64,000 nucleotides of DNA from Trichosphaerium sp. ATCC 40318 (Eukaryota > Discosea > Flabellinia > Trichosidae). Below are positions 1-12,342 of this stretch, piece after piece. Below the pieces are notes generated by a model, which was not told the origin of the DNA, ran no database searches, and saw only the letters and a program-made list of their open reading frames with translations. Made by a program: the position numbers and the translations under genes. The stretch is taken from assembly GCA_038496445.1 (NCBI GenBank), contig JALMLS010000453.1:62001-126000 (forward strand), in the 5' to 3' direction. Position 1 is the stretch's first letter, and each line of letters opens with the position of its first letter.

Positions 1-458
1 AGTCTGATATGTTAATGCGATTGTATCCAACAACATTATGAATGAGCGATGCGAAATGAGAACAACTTATCGCTGCTGAACACCGACTGGTCTTTATTTG
101 ATATAAAATAAGAGCTAATATCTCATTTGGTAGGTTTAGGAGGTTTAACGCATCACTAAGAACACGTGTTACAAATATAAGTAATACAAAAAGAACACTC
201 AAAAAGACTGATAAGGTGAGTTGTACTACTTGGTTAAGAACAATTAACACGGTTTTATTACCGTTGTAAAATGGATTGTACCTCTTCAGAGAGTCACACA
301 TAAGCTAGCAATTCAACAATACGTTTCGAAGTAGCGCTCACAATTGAGCGTTTTTTACCGGGATTGACCCAGACAGCTTATTATGATAAAAACTGGCGGA
401 AAATGTCAACAAGAAATTGGCTGACTTTTGTTTTCGTACAACAGATTTATTGATTACG
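1..458. other. gene-free left edge
   Basis: I see no convincing coding exon here. Short open frames on both strands lack ATG starts or splice context. The stretch is presumably the upstream region of the F-box/LRR gene that starts at 459. Confidence 0.5.
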
Positions 459-2036
459 ATGTCGATAGCCTCTAAAACCAACGTACCAAGGTGTGTAAAC
501 GCATTAATACTACTTAGTGCTCTAAACATCATATTAGCGCACAGACGTGCCTTTTGGACTTGCCTACGGAGATTTTAGCTTTTATTCTACGGAAAACTAC
601 AAAGCCGCGATTTGCAGCTTGTCAAACATGCCATGCGCTTGCTTCTATAATTCACAATGTTATTGGATACAAAAGCATTACCTTACATACTGTCGACCAC
701 GCAAAAGCGCTCGTAAGATATACTTGTGGTTTACAATCGACAAAAATCAAAATATGGGGCAAGCACGTGGCTAGAATTCTCAAAGAAATATCTGGTGCTC
801 AGAACGTTGATCTTTCTTATTGTGTGAGCATTACAGATGAAAGCATGAAATCACTTTCAGGTGTTCATACCATTAACCTTGAGCACTCTAAGAATATCAC
901 ATGTGAAGGTTTACAAGCGCTTTCTGGTGTTCATACCATTAACCTTAAGCACTGTAAGAATATCACAGATGAAGGCTTACAAGCGCTTTCTGGTGTTCAT
1001 AATATTGATCTTTCTTATTGTCAACACATTGGAGATGAAGGTGTCAAAGCACTCAAAGGTATTCATACCGTTCACCTTGACTCCTGTAAAACTATCACAG
1101 AGATCCCTTTCTGGAGTTCATACTATTAGCCTGAGCAACACTCCTATAACTTATAACGGCTTACAAGCACTGTCAGGTGTTCACACCATCGATCTTGCGA
1201 ATTGCATAGCTATCACAGATGAAGGCATCAAGTCACTCTCAGGCGTTCATGAAATTAACTTAGAAAGCACTTCTGTAACTGACAAAGGCTTAAAAGGGCT
1301 TTCTGGTGTTCATACCATTACCCTTGATGGCACTTCAGTAACAGATGAAGGCATCAAGTCCCTCTCTGGTGTTCATTATATCAGCTTGATTGCCACTTTC
1401 ATAACTGATGAAGGATTACACGCACTTTCAGGTGTTCATACAATTCAACTTGACAATGAAACAATAACAGTTGAAGGTATCAAATCTCTTTCAGGAGTTC
1501 ATACTATTTACTTGAGTGGCACTTCCATAACTGATAACGGCTTAAAAGCACTTTCTGGCGTTCATGACATTAACTTGTACAGAACTCTAGTAACAGACGA
1601 AGGTGTACTAGCACTTTCTGGTGTTCATACCATCGATCTTAGTTACTGTGAAGGTATAACTGATAAAGGATTACAAGCGCTTTCAGGTGTTCATACTATT
1701 AAGCTTGTTTGCTGTGACGCTATCACAGACAAAGGCATCAAGTTTCTTTCTGGTGTTCATGACATAAGCCTTAGATACTGTACGCAAATAACAAACGTCA
1801 ATGCACTTGCTGGTGTCCACACTATTGACCTTTTAGCCACTTCAGTAACAGATGCAGGTATTAAATCACTAGGTGGAGTATGTGTGATTAACCTTGATGA
1901 CTGCAAAGCCATTACAGATGATGGTATCAAAGTGTTAGAAGGTGTTCATACAATTTTTCTAAGGTCTACATCAGTCACACAGAAAGGTATTTCTAAGTGG
2001 CTTAGCAATGCAAATATACTGCATTATTATGGTTGA
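459..2036 (+). pseudogene. F-box/leucine-rich-repeat protein, frameshifted
   Basis: Substrate-receptor type protein of SCF ubiquitin ligases by architecture. Exon 1 is 459-490, the intron is 491-537 (47 nt, GT-AG), and exon 2 runs to the TGA at 2036; the join is in phase. The N-terminus reads CLLDLPTEILAFIL, an F-box core, followed by about 19 tandem units of 21-23 residues of the form SGVHTIxLxxCxxITDEGIKAL. Near 1095-1110 the reading frame shifts inside a repeat unit: the first frame ends in a stop at 1127-1129, while the repeats continue in another frame from about 1104 to 2036. Compared with neighbouring units about 11 bases are missing. No splice pair fixes this. Either the gene is broken or the assembly has an error here. 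A second broken copy lies at 50285-50856 on the other strand. Confidence 0.75.
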
Positions 2037-3313
2037 TATCTTAACACTTAACAATTTATTGACACAATAAATCCCTTTGAAACGGCATACCTTGCAGAAC
2101 TTTTTGTTTCGGCTTGTGAAATTGAAGTGCTGTAAATGCAAACCAAGTAAATAAATTAGTCAACTGGACTTTAACCATCACGCCAATATTTTGCTGTAAA
2201 ATGGTTTGCTAAGAAGTCTAAATTTCTGCTCAGTACTTATGTGGTGACATACACACGATATCACATATACCTCAAGCTCAACAACACATTTAATTGTTTT
2301 GAGAGCTAAGCAGTAGTGTTTGTATTGTGTAGATGGTGATGACGTTGTTTATGTGTGGTCACCAACACCATTCAGAGAGTCAAAAACCTCATCATCTTCT
2401 TAAGTGAATGCCTTTCATACTCTAACATCACTAATAGTGTTCATAAAGGACATTGTGCATTTTTAGTGAGCGCCAACCATTAGGCTTCTGTTGGTGGTCA
2501 CTTGGCTATAGCGTGTTCCTACTACAACACAGTGGGATGCATAGGCATTCAGAAAGTGTCTCTATGCTTCCCTGACAATGACTTTCTGAATTGGAGGTTC
2601 ATCATTGCTGATGTATAGGAGTTGACCGATATAGCTCAACACCTATCTTACTAACTGAGAACTACAAATTAGCGTCTGGGCATCGTATATCATTAGAGGT
2701 TGGGAGTAAATTTTAGTGCATTCACACCCTGTAAGGGAAACAGGCTTGATTCACGAGTCAATAAGTTTATTTGTTGTAGCAATTACTGAACTTGAAATGC
2801 TTTATAATTAGTACTGTTAACGTAGTAGTTAAAACGCTTATAGAAGTTTGTGCCTCTGTTGACCTTGCATCAATAGTAAATTGACCAATGATGCAACCAG
2901 TCACTTCAAGTATTGTCTTTGGCTTAGCCAACTGAATTATTGTATTATTAAATCTAACACGTGAAAAAGGATGTTACATTACTATTCAAAAGTCACTCCA
3001 AAGTTTTTAGCCACCTCAAGAGCATGCACAAGGTGGTAGGGTAATGTATAATGACAGGAAGGTTTTTGTGACAGCAGACCGTTTGGACCTTTTGTGAACT
3101 GATTTATTCGTTTCAGTCCTAGACCAGTCCAAGCCGGTATTTCTGGCATCTAGATACTGCTTATACTTTTCTATAGATCTTAGGGAGCGTGTAATGTATA
3201 CTTATTTTATTATTTTGTATTGTTACTATAACTGAGCATGTTTTAACTACCATGCTTATTAGTCTTGTAGTTCACAAAAATTACAATGAGTGGTGCAATG
3301 TTATTGAACATTT
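2037..3313. other. gene-free region with several hairpins
   Basis: No coding exon is visible over about 1.3 kb. The stretch contains several short inverted repeats: TTCAGAAAGT at 2548-2557 with its exact complement at 2581-2590, CCTGT/ACAGG at 2728-2732 and 2740-2744, and TTGCATCA/TGATGCAA at 2865-2872 and 2889-2896. It could be an untranslated region, a structured RNA or an old repeat. Nothing matches a tRNA or rRNA that I recognise. Confidence 0.4.
2548..2590. repeat. 10-bp perfect inverted repeat (hairpin)
   Basis: TTCAGAAAGT and ACTTTCTGAA flank a 23-base loop. A second, overlapping pair, GCATAG (about 2538) and CTATGC (about 2571), could pair instead. Its role is unknown. Confidence 0.5.
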
Positions 3314-4192
3314 TTATAAATATTGTACATCTTGATAAGCATCTTCTATAAAATAATTCCAGTCATGAAGTGCTAGAAGATATAAAATTTCACGTAAAAC
3401 TTCCTGTGGTAATCTATTTGATACATTTTGTATATTGAGCAACCCACCAAGAAATACCATAAGCTCTCTGTTAATCCAAAAACAGTTACTGTCAAAACTG
3501 TCAACCTCATATCGTGAATGCATAATTAAGTGATTATTTATTCTTATGATCATTTCATGACTAGCTTTGTTTGATTCACAAGGAGAATCATAAGGTCCCA
3601 AGTTATAGTTAAGACCACTGAATTGAATAGAAACTGAATACCAAGTAGTGCCTGTGTGGACAATAGTTGGAAATATGACAATATCTCCCTTCATTGTTAA
3701 GCGTGATGGTGCTGGACTATAGTCAATACTGTTATCTTTTACATCTGTCTCTTTCCATCTTGTGAAGTAAACAAACTTTTGCAGAGCGTTTGGTAGAGAA
3801 TCTCGCATCTTACATAGCTTAAACCATGACTCCATTTGCTGTGAGATGCCTGCATGTTGTCCCATAAACGCAGGTTTGATTTCGTTCAATTTAGGCCCAA
3901 AGAATACATCAAAGCGCAATCTATTGTACAAAAACGTTGTTATGAGGCTATTGTCCTCGACTGTTACTGAAACAAGGTGTGACGCATAGCGTTTTAGGTA
4001 ATAATTGTAGTAGTAGTGTACATGAGTATGGTTGGATGATAATACGCTGTAAAACGTTGTATTTACAAGCATCCATCTCATTATTTCCAAGAAGTCACCA
4101 TTAAACGAAGCACGGACAACAAGGCTTACGATATCCATTTGATTTAATGCATGAGGTATTTGTATACTACTTGGAGTAATTGCGCGCTTCAT
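3314..4192 (-). CDS. uncharacterised single-exon protein
   Basis: Intronless open frame of 292 residues starting at the ATG complementary to 4190-4192 (MKRAITPSS); an in-frame upstream TTG is not a plausible eukaryotic start. It has no signal peptide or membrane segment. The C-terminal part contains NRLPQEVLREILYLLALHDW, which has the spacing of an F-box-like helix pair, but an F-box at the C-terminus would be unusual and I do not assert it. The rest (aromatic-rich, with FFGPKLNEIKP and KGDIVIFPTIVH) resembles no family I know. Its length and clean frame, against AT-rich surroundings full of stops, support a real gene. Confidence 0.6.
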   Translation of the reverse strand: MKRAITPSSIQIPHALNQMDIVSLVVRASFNGDFLEIMRWMLVNTTFYSVLSSNHTHVHYYYNYYLKRYASHLVSVTVEDNSLITTFLYNRLRFDVFFGPKLNEIKPAFMGQHAGISQQMESWFKLCKMRDSLPNALQKFVYFTRWKETDVKDNSIDYSPAPSRLTMKGDIVIFPTIVHTGTTWYSVSIQFSGLNYNLGPYDSPCESNKASHEMIIRINNHLIMHSRYEVDSFDSNCFWINRELMVFLGGLLNIQNVSNRLPQEVLREILYLLALHDWNYFIEDAYQDVQYL

Positions 4193-4795
4193 TGTGGTCA
4201 AAACTAAGCACGCTTAAATATGTTAAGTACACGTGTAAAAGTTCATTCAGTAAAATGATGTACATCTTCATTAGATTGCATTATTACAAGTTGTAGTGAT
4301 GCAATCATGAATATTTTCTTCCTCGTCTGTTACTAATGTGATAAGCACGAATGGTGAACACCTGCAAGTCCCAAATTACTTCATCAGATTCTGAAAACAA
4401 TGTGACTATTATTAAGCACGTGGGTTTGAGACTGTATTCATTTGCTACCTACTTCCACTCAGATCACCTTTTACAATGTCATGTTTACAAGTTCTGTCAA
4501 GTGTCAAATCTGTCAGACCGGGCAGAAACTGGATTTTTTTGCTTCAACTCAAAAACTGTGAAAGAGAAACTGGTAAAAATAGCTATACCACAAAAATAGT
4601 GTCATACAACGCCCTCTTCATCGCCCACTCTGCGGTACGTGCGTTACACTTCTTCATTCGACCCTTGTCATACTTACTGTCACGAAAATGGTTATAATAA
4701 TCGGCACATTTCACAGAATGGTTTGCAAGGTTTTGATTGTTTCAGAAGCAGAAAACTGGATGCTTTTCAAAACTGCTAGAAAGTCGAAAGCAAGA
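4193..4795. other. intergenic, no convincing gene
   Basis: This is the divergent spacer between the minus-strand gene at 3314-4192 and the plus-strand surface gene. An 82-codon frame at 4351-4599 starts with ATG but has no family features or splice context, and I do not call it. Confidence 0.4.
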
Positions 4796-6296
4796 ATGGC
4801 AATATCTCACTGTTTTCTTTTTGTAATTTGCCTATCCATCACCACCGCTACTGTTCCCGCAACGTTTGACAGCTACATTGTTGATTTCGTAAAGTTTCAG
4901 TTTACAGTCAACCAAACGAGTGGTATTCGGTTTTTGAATAGGACCGACCCAACTCAAGTACTCGGTGGTGCGTTTTATTGCTTTTCGAAGTCTCATGAAC
5001 CAGCTCTTCTTTACACAAGTTGTCTAACGTTGACTAGAGTGCGCGGATGTCACCACAACAACGTTTTTTGATGTAGTTGGCATCGCCGTTCTAGAAGATG
5101 ATCGTATTGTACTTTCAACTGGTGCTACTGATGGCGGAAGCTCTACCAATGAACCCACGCTTGTTTACGATAGAAACTGTACAAAAGTACGTCGCTACCA
5201 AATTTTTTCGAATACAGAGTTGTGTTTCAAACTTCGGAGTTGATCCGGATCATAAATCACTGTTCAGCGGCATGTTGTGGGTCTCTATGAACCTGTAGAT
5301 TGAAGTAACAGTGAACGGGTTTGCCGCAAACTGATTGTATCTATGACACCACTCTATTGCTCATTGAAGATGATATCATCTTTATCATGTGCCACTGAAA
5401 ACTGAGATTACCAGTCAAGGGTCAACTTCCATTTAACAGCCCTTAACACAAATATTAATTGTTCTTTGTTAGTTGAAACAATGTAACATACCTACATACT
5501 CTTCATTGAGTGTCGATCCAATCTCTGGAAAGCTGTACATGTGGGGCGAAGCAACTACCTCGGATGGTCATACTGGACTTGCAGAATTGGATGTAGATAC
5601 TTGCAATGTTACAAAGAGATGTCCTGATATAGTCACCGGCTCTCCCAACACACAACACAGTACGTATTGCAAGTCGCAACAGCTACTTTTTGTTAAGTCA
5701 TTGATATTTGTTTTGTAATGTTGTTTTTAGCTGCTGTAATTGGTGGTTTTATCTATCGTATTGGTAGCTCTAGTATGATTATGGAAGCTTCAATTCCTCA
5801 AGATAATATCACTGCGAATTGTGAAACAACAAGAACTGAATCAATGCCAGATTTTTGCACAGCTCCAACAGGCACAAATTTTGTATTTTGTTTAGCCTTT
5901 TTGTCAACCTACTTGAACTGTTTGATGCTAATTACAATCATAGGTATGTCTACCTTAGATGTAGAAACCCTAATTGTTGTGTGCGATAACGCATCAGTAA
6001 TACTATTCAACATAACGTCATTCACATTTTCTGATATTGTGGAAAAAAATGTAACTGTAGGTGTTTTTGACATGGCATTGTATCCAAACCCAAGTATTAT
6101 TCCCCCACCTACTACTCAACCTCCTACAACACTACCTCCTACAACAGCACCTCCTACACCTACTACAGTTGCTCCAACATCTATCTCAAACACCACTGAT
6201 GCTCCAACTACAGTTGCTCCTGCGGGTTCGCCACAAAGTAGCACTTCACGTGTTTTGGGGAGTGTACTTGTTCTTCTTGTATTGCTTTCTCTTTGA
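4796..6296 (+). CDS. predicted GPI-anchored surface protein with Thr/Pro stalk
   Basis: Start ATG 4796 gives a signal peptide (MAISHCFLFVICLSITTATV). The ectodomain is spread over several exons. Exon 1 ends about 5018, followed by a 58-nt intron 5019-5076; exon 2 is 5077-5186; a short intron of about 31 nt follows. Further pieces lie at about 5330-5390, 5474-5658 and 5732-6296. Strand-turn motifs such as SVDPISGKLYMWGEA and VLEDDRIVLSTG suggest a beta-propeller or similar beta-rich fold, which is inference. The C-terminal part is a PPTTQPPTTLPPTT-type stalk, then a small-residue site and a hydrophobic tail ending in TGA, the layout of a GPI-attachment signal. Middle exon borders are approximate. 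Its function is unknown; adhesion or recognition is likely. Confidence 0.65.
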
Positions 6297-6700
6297 GATA
6301 ATGTAGAGGCTGTAGCTATCTAATAAAACAGCCTTCACATTTGACTTCATACAAAGTTGGTTGGTTACCCGTATGTCACCAAGTTGGTGTTAATCAGACG
6401 AATGCCCCCGTGTATAAAATTGTGGTTTTGAAAAAACGTTTTCAACAGTGGTCCGAAAAATATCTTGTACGTGTTTGATATACACCTGGCCGTTCTCTTG
6501 CTTCTGTTCACAGTATATTCGAAATAATTTCAAAAGAAACGGTTCTTTTACATTTGTCGCGTGGATTTGCTTCTGTAGGTGATTCATTAGCGTACAAAAG
6601 AAGTGATACTTGAAAAGTCAAAGAATAGAAGCCACGTGATTTACCTAATTTGCACACGTGCCTGAACTTACTTGACACTTTATAGATATTCAAACCCAAG

Positions 6701-7649
6701 ATGAAACTCACGTATTACAACTGCCGCGGACGCGCAGAACCTATTAGGCTGATACTTGCTGACCAAAAGGCAGAGTATGAATATAAATGCGTCGCAGTAG
6801 AAGATTGGAAGGCGTTGAAGCCAACAGTAAGTATTTTGTAAACGTGTTTGTTGAGAAACGCCGGCGGGTTAAAACAGCCTTAGATAAAACCTTTTGGAGT
6901 TCTTCCAGTGTTTTCAGACGGTGAGATCCACATGAGTCAGTCTCAAGCTATTTTACGCTATTTGGGAAGAAAGTATGGTCTGTATGGAAAAAATGAGCTG
7001 GAGCGTATCAACTGTGATATTGCTCAAGAGGCTTTGGTTGATGCTCAGCTAGCAGTTGGTACTTTCACTTGGAATAAGAATTGGGTATGTAGGTCGTGGA
7101 TAAAGCATGTTTCTTTTCGAAAAACTTTAAAGTTAATCAACTTCTTTGTAGAAGGAAGAAAAAGAAGCGTATCTTAAGAAAGATTTGGAGCCTTGGCTCA
7201 CCAAACTCACTGATTTGAAGGCACTGAATAAATCTTCTAACGGATGGTTTGTTGGAGAGGACATAACGTTTGCAGGTACTGAACTTTGTTCCAAACAAAA
7301 CACAACATCAATGTTAAATTTGTCATCCTTGGGATTTACGTGGGCGTCTATGAATAGCCTGGTTTGTTTACGGAAGCACTAATGTTATGCCGTAGATTAT
7401 ATACTATTCAATACTTTAGATTTTGCGAGAGCAATTGATAAACCGACCTTGGAAAAGTTCGAATCACTTTGCATTTGGAAAAAGAAATTCGAAAGTAGAC
7501 CAAACATTGCTGAATACCTTGCATCTGACGCTCGCCCTAAAACACTGACGGTATCAATGGCACCGTACGTTACATTAAATAGACAGCATAGTAAACATAG
7601 CGCTCTAATTTAACTCTACAGATATGGTGGAACACCTGAAACGTCATGA
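6701..7649 (+). CDS. glutathione S-transferase, sigma-type
   Basis: Conjugates glutathione to electrophiles in the cytosol, or isomerises substrates. Five exons join in phase: 6701-6826, 6884-7084, 7152-7275, 7396-7564 and 7622-7649, giving 215 residues, normal for the family. The thioredoxin-like domain opens MKLTYYNCRGRAEPIRL, with the early Tyr expected for the glutathione thiol. GVLPVFSDGE supplies the cis-Pro loop and SQAILRYLGRKYGLYG the SNAIL-like glutathione-binding turn. The helical C-domain has GEDITFADYILFNTLD and ends FESRPNIAEYLASDARPKT. Introns are 57, 67, 120 and 57 nt with GTAAG, GTATG, GTACT and GTACG donors, which makes this gene a good calibration for splice signals in the window. 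AATAAA lies at 7745, about 95 bases past the stop. Confidence 0.95.
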
Positions 7650-8862
7650 AGCTATTTTCTAGCAACAGCAATCTTTACATCGCGTCTGTATATTTTGTGA
7701 TTAGAAGCCACAATTTGGCATCATTTTGGTCACGTGTACCCTTGAATAAACAATTTCCTTGCACACCAAGCTACACTTTCTCTTGCGAGGTTCAAAAAAA
7801 GCAAAAAAAAAGAATGTAGGTCACATTGACCGACTTCTTTGAGGATCGCAATGTTGTCTTCGTGCCTTTTTTGAACAAACTCTTTAAACAAACATTGTAG
7901 TTCACCAAAAAATTAAAAAGATCCATGGAGCCGAAGCTCCAAATTAATCAACATATAATAAGAATAACTAATGGATCTGTAAATTGTAGCAAACATTTTG
8001 TTTAAAACACGTTCCATCCCAAAAAAAAAAAAAAAGTGGTTTGCCCACAACCCTTATTTATACTCTTTGCGCGACATATAGCAATCTAGCTCAGTTTCAC
8101 CCTTTCAACTAGACTTCTGCATTCAGGAAAATTCGTAACTTTTCAAATCGTGAAAGTTGTATTCTGCACTACCAAAGATACGGATTGATAGCCTGCAACA
8201 GGACGTTGTTAACTATGTACTAACTACTTTATTATGTGTTATATACAAGTGCTTAAGCATCACTCTAACGCTAGATAACGATAGGCACGCTGTCTCTCGG
8301 AGCACGTGATTCCTCTGAGTACGTTCATTGAATCTGTATCTCGAATCCTCTCTTTACATAGCCATTCTAATTACCCTAATTGTTAGTAGTAAGTACTTTT
8401 CCAGCTTTACTAAAAATTAGTGTTTCTAAGTGTTTTAATTCGTTTAGCACCGAGCACATCAACTGGATTTTTGGCACATGAGGATTCGTTATTACTTGGC
8501 GACAGCTGATCGTTGTACAAATAAATAAAGTCTACTTTAAAGTTTTTGGTAACTAGAAATCCCCTTTTAGCTATTCAACGCACGGAGCTATTGTCTAGTT
8601 TGTTGACTAGAGCTATAGCAACATGTGGATTATTTGTCAACATGGGTAAAAAAACCTGCTCACTTTGTAAACTCATCCTGTTAAGTTAGATAATATTGAA
8701 ACTTAGACCAACCACGTGAGCTGCACGTTTACATCCACACTCGCTATAAGCCTAAAATGTGCAGTATAGGTCACAATATGAGCAGATACGGATGTACTGT
8801 GAACTGAAGTTGACTTTTTTTTGTATTTCGTACCAAAGTGTATTAACAGAAAAGGAATTGAC
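7650..8862. other. intergenic, no gene seen
   Basis: This stretch holds the 3' flank of the glutathione S-transferase (AATAAA at 7745), several poly-A tracts and two CACGTG sites (about 7733 and 8304). No coding exon was recognised. Confidence 0.5.
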
Positions 8863-11086
8863 ATGCTGCCGCTGTGGGTTATTACAGTAGTGTTGTTTTT
8901 GGGTAGTAAAGTACTAGCGCAAACAAACCGTAGTAAGTACCTCTTGTAAACTAATTTGACGTTAACTTTATATCTGTCTAGCTGTTGAGGCTTCGCTCCA
9001 ACATATTTGTTCAAATGATTTGGCTTGTTACATGAGACTACCAGAGGCGGTTATTGTATCGCGAATAAATTTGATTTTGTCAGGAACAGTAGCGCTACAA
9101 ACAGACAAAGAACTGATAGCTAGTGCGTTTTACGATACATTATTACAACGACGTCGTTTTATCCTTTTTCATTGTTTTTAGACACTACTTGTAGTGATTT
9201 AGGTCCTACTTCGTCTCTACCGAGTATCACGTGCTCAAACGTCAGGTTTGAAGTCTTTGGAGGCAATCATAACCTGACAATCAGAGGGTTCAAAGTTAAA
9301 TGTTTGATGACAGTCAGCGCTGTCAAAAGGCTTGAACTAGAGCAAGTCTTTTTTTTCTCAAGTTAGGAATAGAAGTGTCTCTATTCTGACACTTTGTGTT
9401 TTAGGTCGTGTTTTTTCAATTCAATCAACGCTGACATGCGTCTACCGCTCCTAGATTTTGATGCGTACGTATACTCAATGACGCTATAAACGCTTACGTA
9501 GTATAGTACTGACTTTTAGCTTGCTGTAAATGGCTCCCTTTTTCAGAATAATACCATCTATTCAAATAACTGCAAGTAAGATCTAATCACTGTCCTCTAA
9601 TACCCGAAAAGACTCTCAAAATAGAATTATCAATGCTATTAATGTTGATTTCGTGATTATTGACAGCACTGTTTTTGTGGCAAATAAAATGCTGTCTAGT
9701 ACTAGTCTCTTTTACAGTGGTATACCTTGTGAACTTTAAGAACTTGGATCGAAAGTAATAATGAATAGGATGCATGGTCAATATAGATACTCTTAATGAA
9801 GCAAGAATACAATCATCTATCTTTTCAAACAACACCTGCCCAGGTGATGAAACGTGCGTTCATAAATGCTGATGTTGCAAATAACGCTAACATCTTTAGC
9901 GACTTTTATCTGAGGTACACCAAGCCATCTTTTTGTATTTTACTGCTAACGTTGGTACTGGAACAGAGGGAGTGAGATCAATATTGAGTAAGTGTTGTGT
10001 ATTTGTGCTTCACTTACTTTGTTTCATAGAAACGTCTACATGGATGGTACGTGATGATGATGTTACTTACCTAAAACGTTTGTTTAGATACATCATTTGA
10101 ATGCTTGTCTTCTACTCAAAGTACAATTTCATCAATATGTAAGCTACTTACAATATCGATTAATAACTGTTTAATATTCACAATGACAAAGGCACATTTA
10201 TTACCAAATTTGAATGTGATGCGCCACTACCTCGTTGTAGTGCATTAGTTGGCACATGTTTTAATGGTACGCTATTCAACTATCTACTACAAGTTATTAA
10301 TATTCAACTAGCTACTTTTGCCTTTGAGAACTATTTTTATGACCACCCGTGCAGTGGAGCGATGACGACAATTATAAACCCAGATGTCAAAAACGGTATA
10401 TTTTAATTCTTGATTATGCAAACTAATGTACAATTATAAATAAGGTTGTAACACTATTGAGCCCCACGGCTACTAGCGAAGGTACCACTGAAGCGCCACC
10501 AGCAGATGAAGTACTTCCGCCTACAGAAGAATGTATCGTTTGTGAACCCATCTGCAGTATCATAGCCAATTGTAGTTCAGACCTACTTATCGTGGATGAT
10601 GTTGTGATTGATAGAGATATCCTTGTCAATGGAGATTTCATAAACAACGGAAAAGTGACATTTATAGTGAGTGATAACAGAAAGATCAAAGTCACAGGTA
10701 ATTCAATCTCCCATTAACTAATCCACTGATTTTGTAAAAGGGTGTGTTGTTCTTGGTAACTTCACTGTTGATGTATCAAATGTTGCTACATCGTCACCTG
10801 ATCGTATCTCTATCATTGAAAGCACATGTGTCAATGGAACTGTCAATGTCACTGGGGCTGATGAGTGTACATCAAGTTTAACAGTGATACATGTGGTGAT
10901 TCTTCAAATTTGGGTATAATCATTGGCGTCATTCTTGGACTTGCATTCCTAGTAAGAAACAAAATCACATTTTTATGCTAAGTGTATTAGATTGTTGTTG
11001 CGGCTTTGGTTATTGTCTTATGGACTCCTTCTTTACGTGAGAAAGTATTACCTTTTTCAAGGAGAAATAGGCGAACAAAATCATAA
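8863..11086 (+). CDS. predicted type I membrane surface protein, beta-helix-like ectodomain
   Basis: ATG 8863 starts a signal peptide (MLPLWVITVVLFLGSKVLAQ); exon 1 ends at 8932 before GTAAGT. Later exons carry short polar strands and Cys pairs: RTVEASLQHICSNDLACYMR, then TTCSDLGPTSS (about 9183), then a segment at 10457-10700 with DVVIDRDILVNGDFINNGKV followed by VVLGNFTVDVSNV. Such repeating short strands suit a right-handed beta-helix. The last exons encode a membrane helix (IIGVILGLAFL with IVVAALVIVLW) and a basic tail ending FSRRNRRTKS before the TAA at 11084-11086. The 9400-10450 part consists of many small exons that I could not fully resolve. The ectodomain style matches the two minus-strand GPI proteins at 40-43.7 kb. 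The ligand is unknown. Confidence 0.6.
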
Positions 11087-11512
11087 GGGAACTCACTATA
11101 GCGATACCAGTGAAACTGAAAAAAAACTTCTCAAATAAACTGGCCTTTTATTCATAGTAGAAATCTTGTTAACTACAGTTGCCCCGATAGATAAGAATAG
11201 TCGTTGTAATAAAGTTAAGCCTTTAATGAGGTTTACAACGAATAAGCAAACGTGAGCATCATGGCTTCTAAAGCAAAGGATTTCCTGTGGCATTTCGTTC
11301 TGAAAAAAAGCTGAAAGCTCAGAGGCTTCCAATAAAATACCAACAAATGAGTCCCCACTAGACTGTTCAGCACCAACAAACATATAAAAAATAAATGCTC
11401 ATATCGTAGTTTGACTATTGCACAGTCAAAAGACTTTAGCAAAAGTTCGAACTTGTCCAAAAAACCAACTTAGCATCAGTGTTAAGGTTGACATTTTCCA
11501 TAAACAGTTCAA

Positions 11513-12342
11513 ATGCGTTGTCTTACACTCTTTCTACTCTCAATTTGTTTCTCCAGCGTATTATCTGCGCTTACGTTACAAGTCTTTCAGGACACCGCTT
11601 GTTCTACTTCTCCATTGCTTACTCAAACGTACTCGTTCACTACATGTTATACACCTAAGCAAGGAGCAAATCCTGCGTCGTCACATAGCGATTTTAAGTT
11701 TGTAGGCATTCAAAACAACCAGGCACGCTATGGATTACTTAATTAGTGTTTACAAATACTAGAGCCTCATAATTCGAGAGTACGAGTCACGTGATGGAAC
11801 TTGTTCAGGTTTTCTTGAAGAAAAACTTCAGCCTATTTCTCAATGCACCCAAGTGGACCCTATGGCGTTTAAAATAACAAATATCGGCTCAGCTCCAGTT
11901 ACACCACCTCCTCTTACCGCTGTTATTTCAGGTACCATATGTTTACTTTTAGACGGCTCTAAGTTCTTTGGAACAGAACCTCTCATAACAGCTTTTATGT
12001 GATTTTTTTTGCAAGTTGAAAGACTTTCCGATTGTAACAGCAACTCCGGAATATTTTTTAATATCTTATACCTTATCAGGTTGGACAAATGGAGCTTGTT
12101 TAGGGACAGCGGCTACCGTAAAAAACTATAGTACGAGACAAAACTACACCGAAGTTGTTTTTTGTGTAATTTATTTTTGGATTAACTAAACTCTAAAAGA
12201 GAAGGGTCCTTGCTACACAAATGGACAAGGTTATGATTTTAGGGTTGTCTCTTGCAGCGATAGCGGAGTAGATATACAAATGTATTGGTCAAATGATGGT
12301 ACTTGTAATCAACCATGGAATACAAAGAACATACGCACGTGA
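11513..12342 (+). CDS. small secreted Cys-containing protein
   Basis: ATG 11513 gives a clear signal peptide (MRCLTLFLLSICFSSVLSA). Exon 1 ends about 11699 at a GTAGGC donor; the next exon begins about 11761 and joins in phase (FKF to SLIIREYESRDGTCSG). Later exons encode GWTNGACLGTA and a C-terminal part with VVSCSDSGVDIQMYWSNDGT, ending in TGA at 12340-12342. The repeated pattern of a short beta-strand, DGTC and a Cys recalls small carbohydrate-binding or lectin-like modules, but I cannot assign a family. No anchor is visible, so it is probably released. It lies downstream of and parallel to the membrane protein at 8863. Confidence 0.55.

Noticed and set aside
7459-7470. GTTCGAATC, a tRNA T-loop-like word
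   Set aside because: It lies inside a glutathione S-transferase exon and no cloverleaf can be formed around it.
8703-9014. Minus-strand frame of 103 codons
   Set aside because: It overlaps the signal-peptide exon of the plus-strand membrane protein at 8863 and has no start or splice context of its own.
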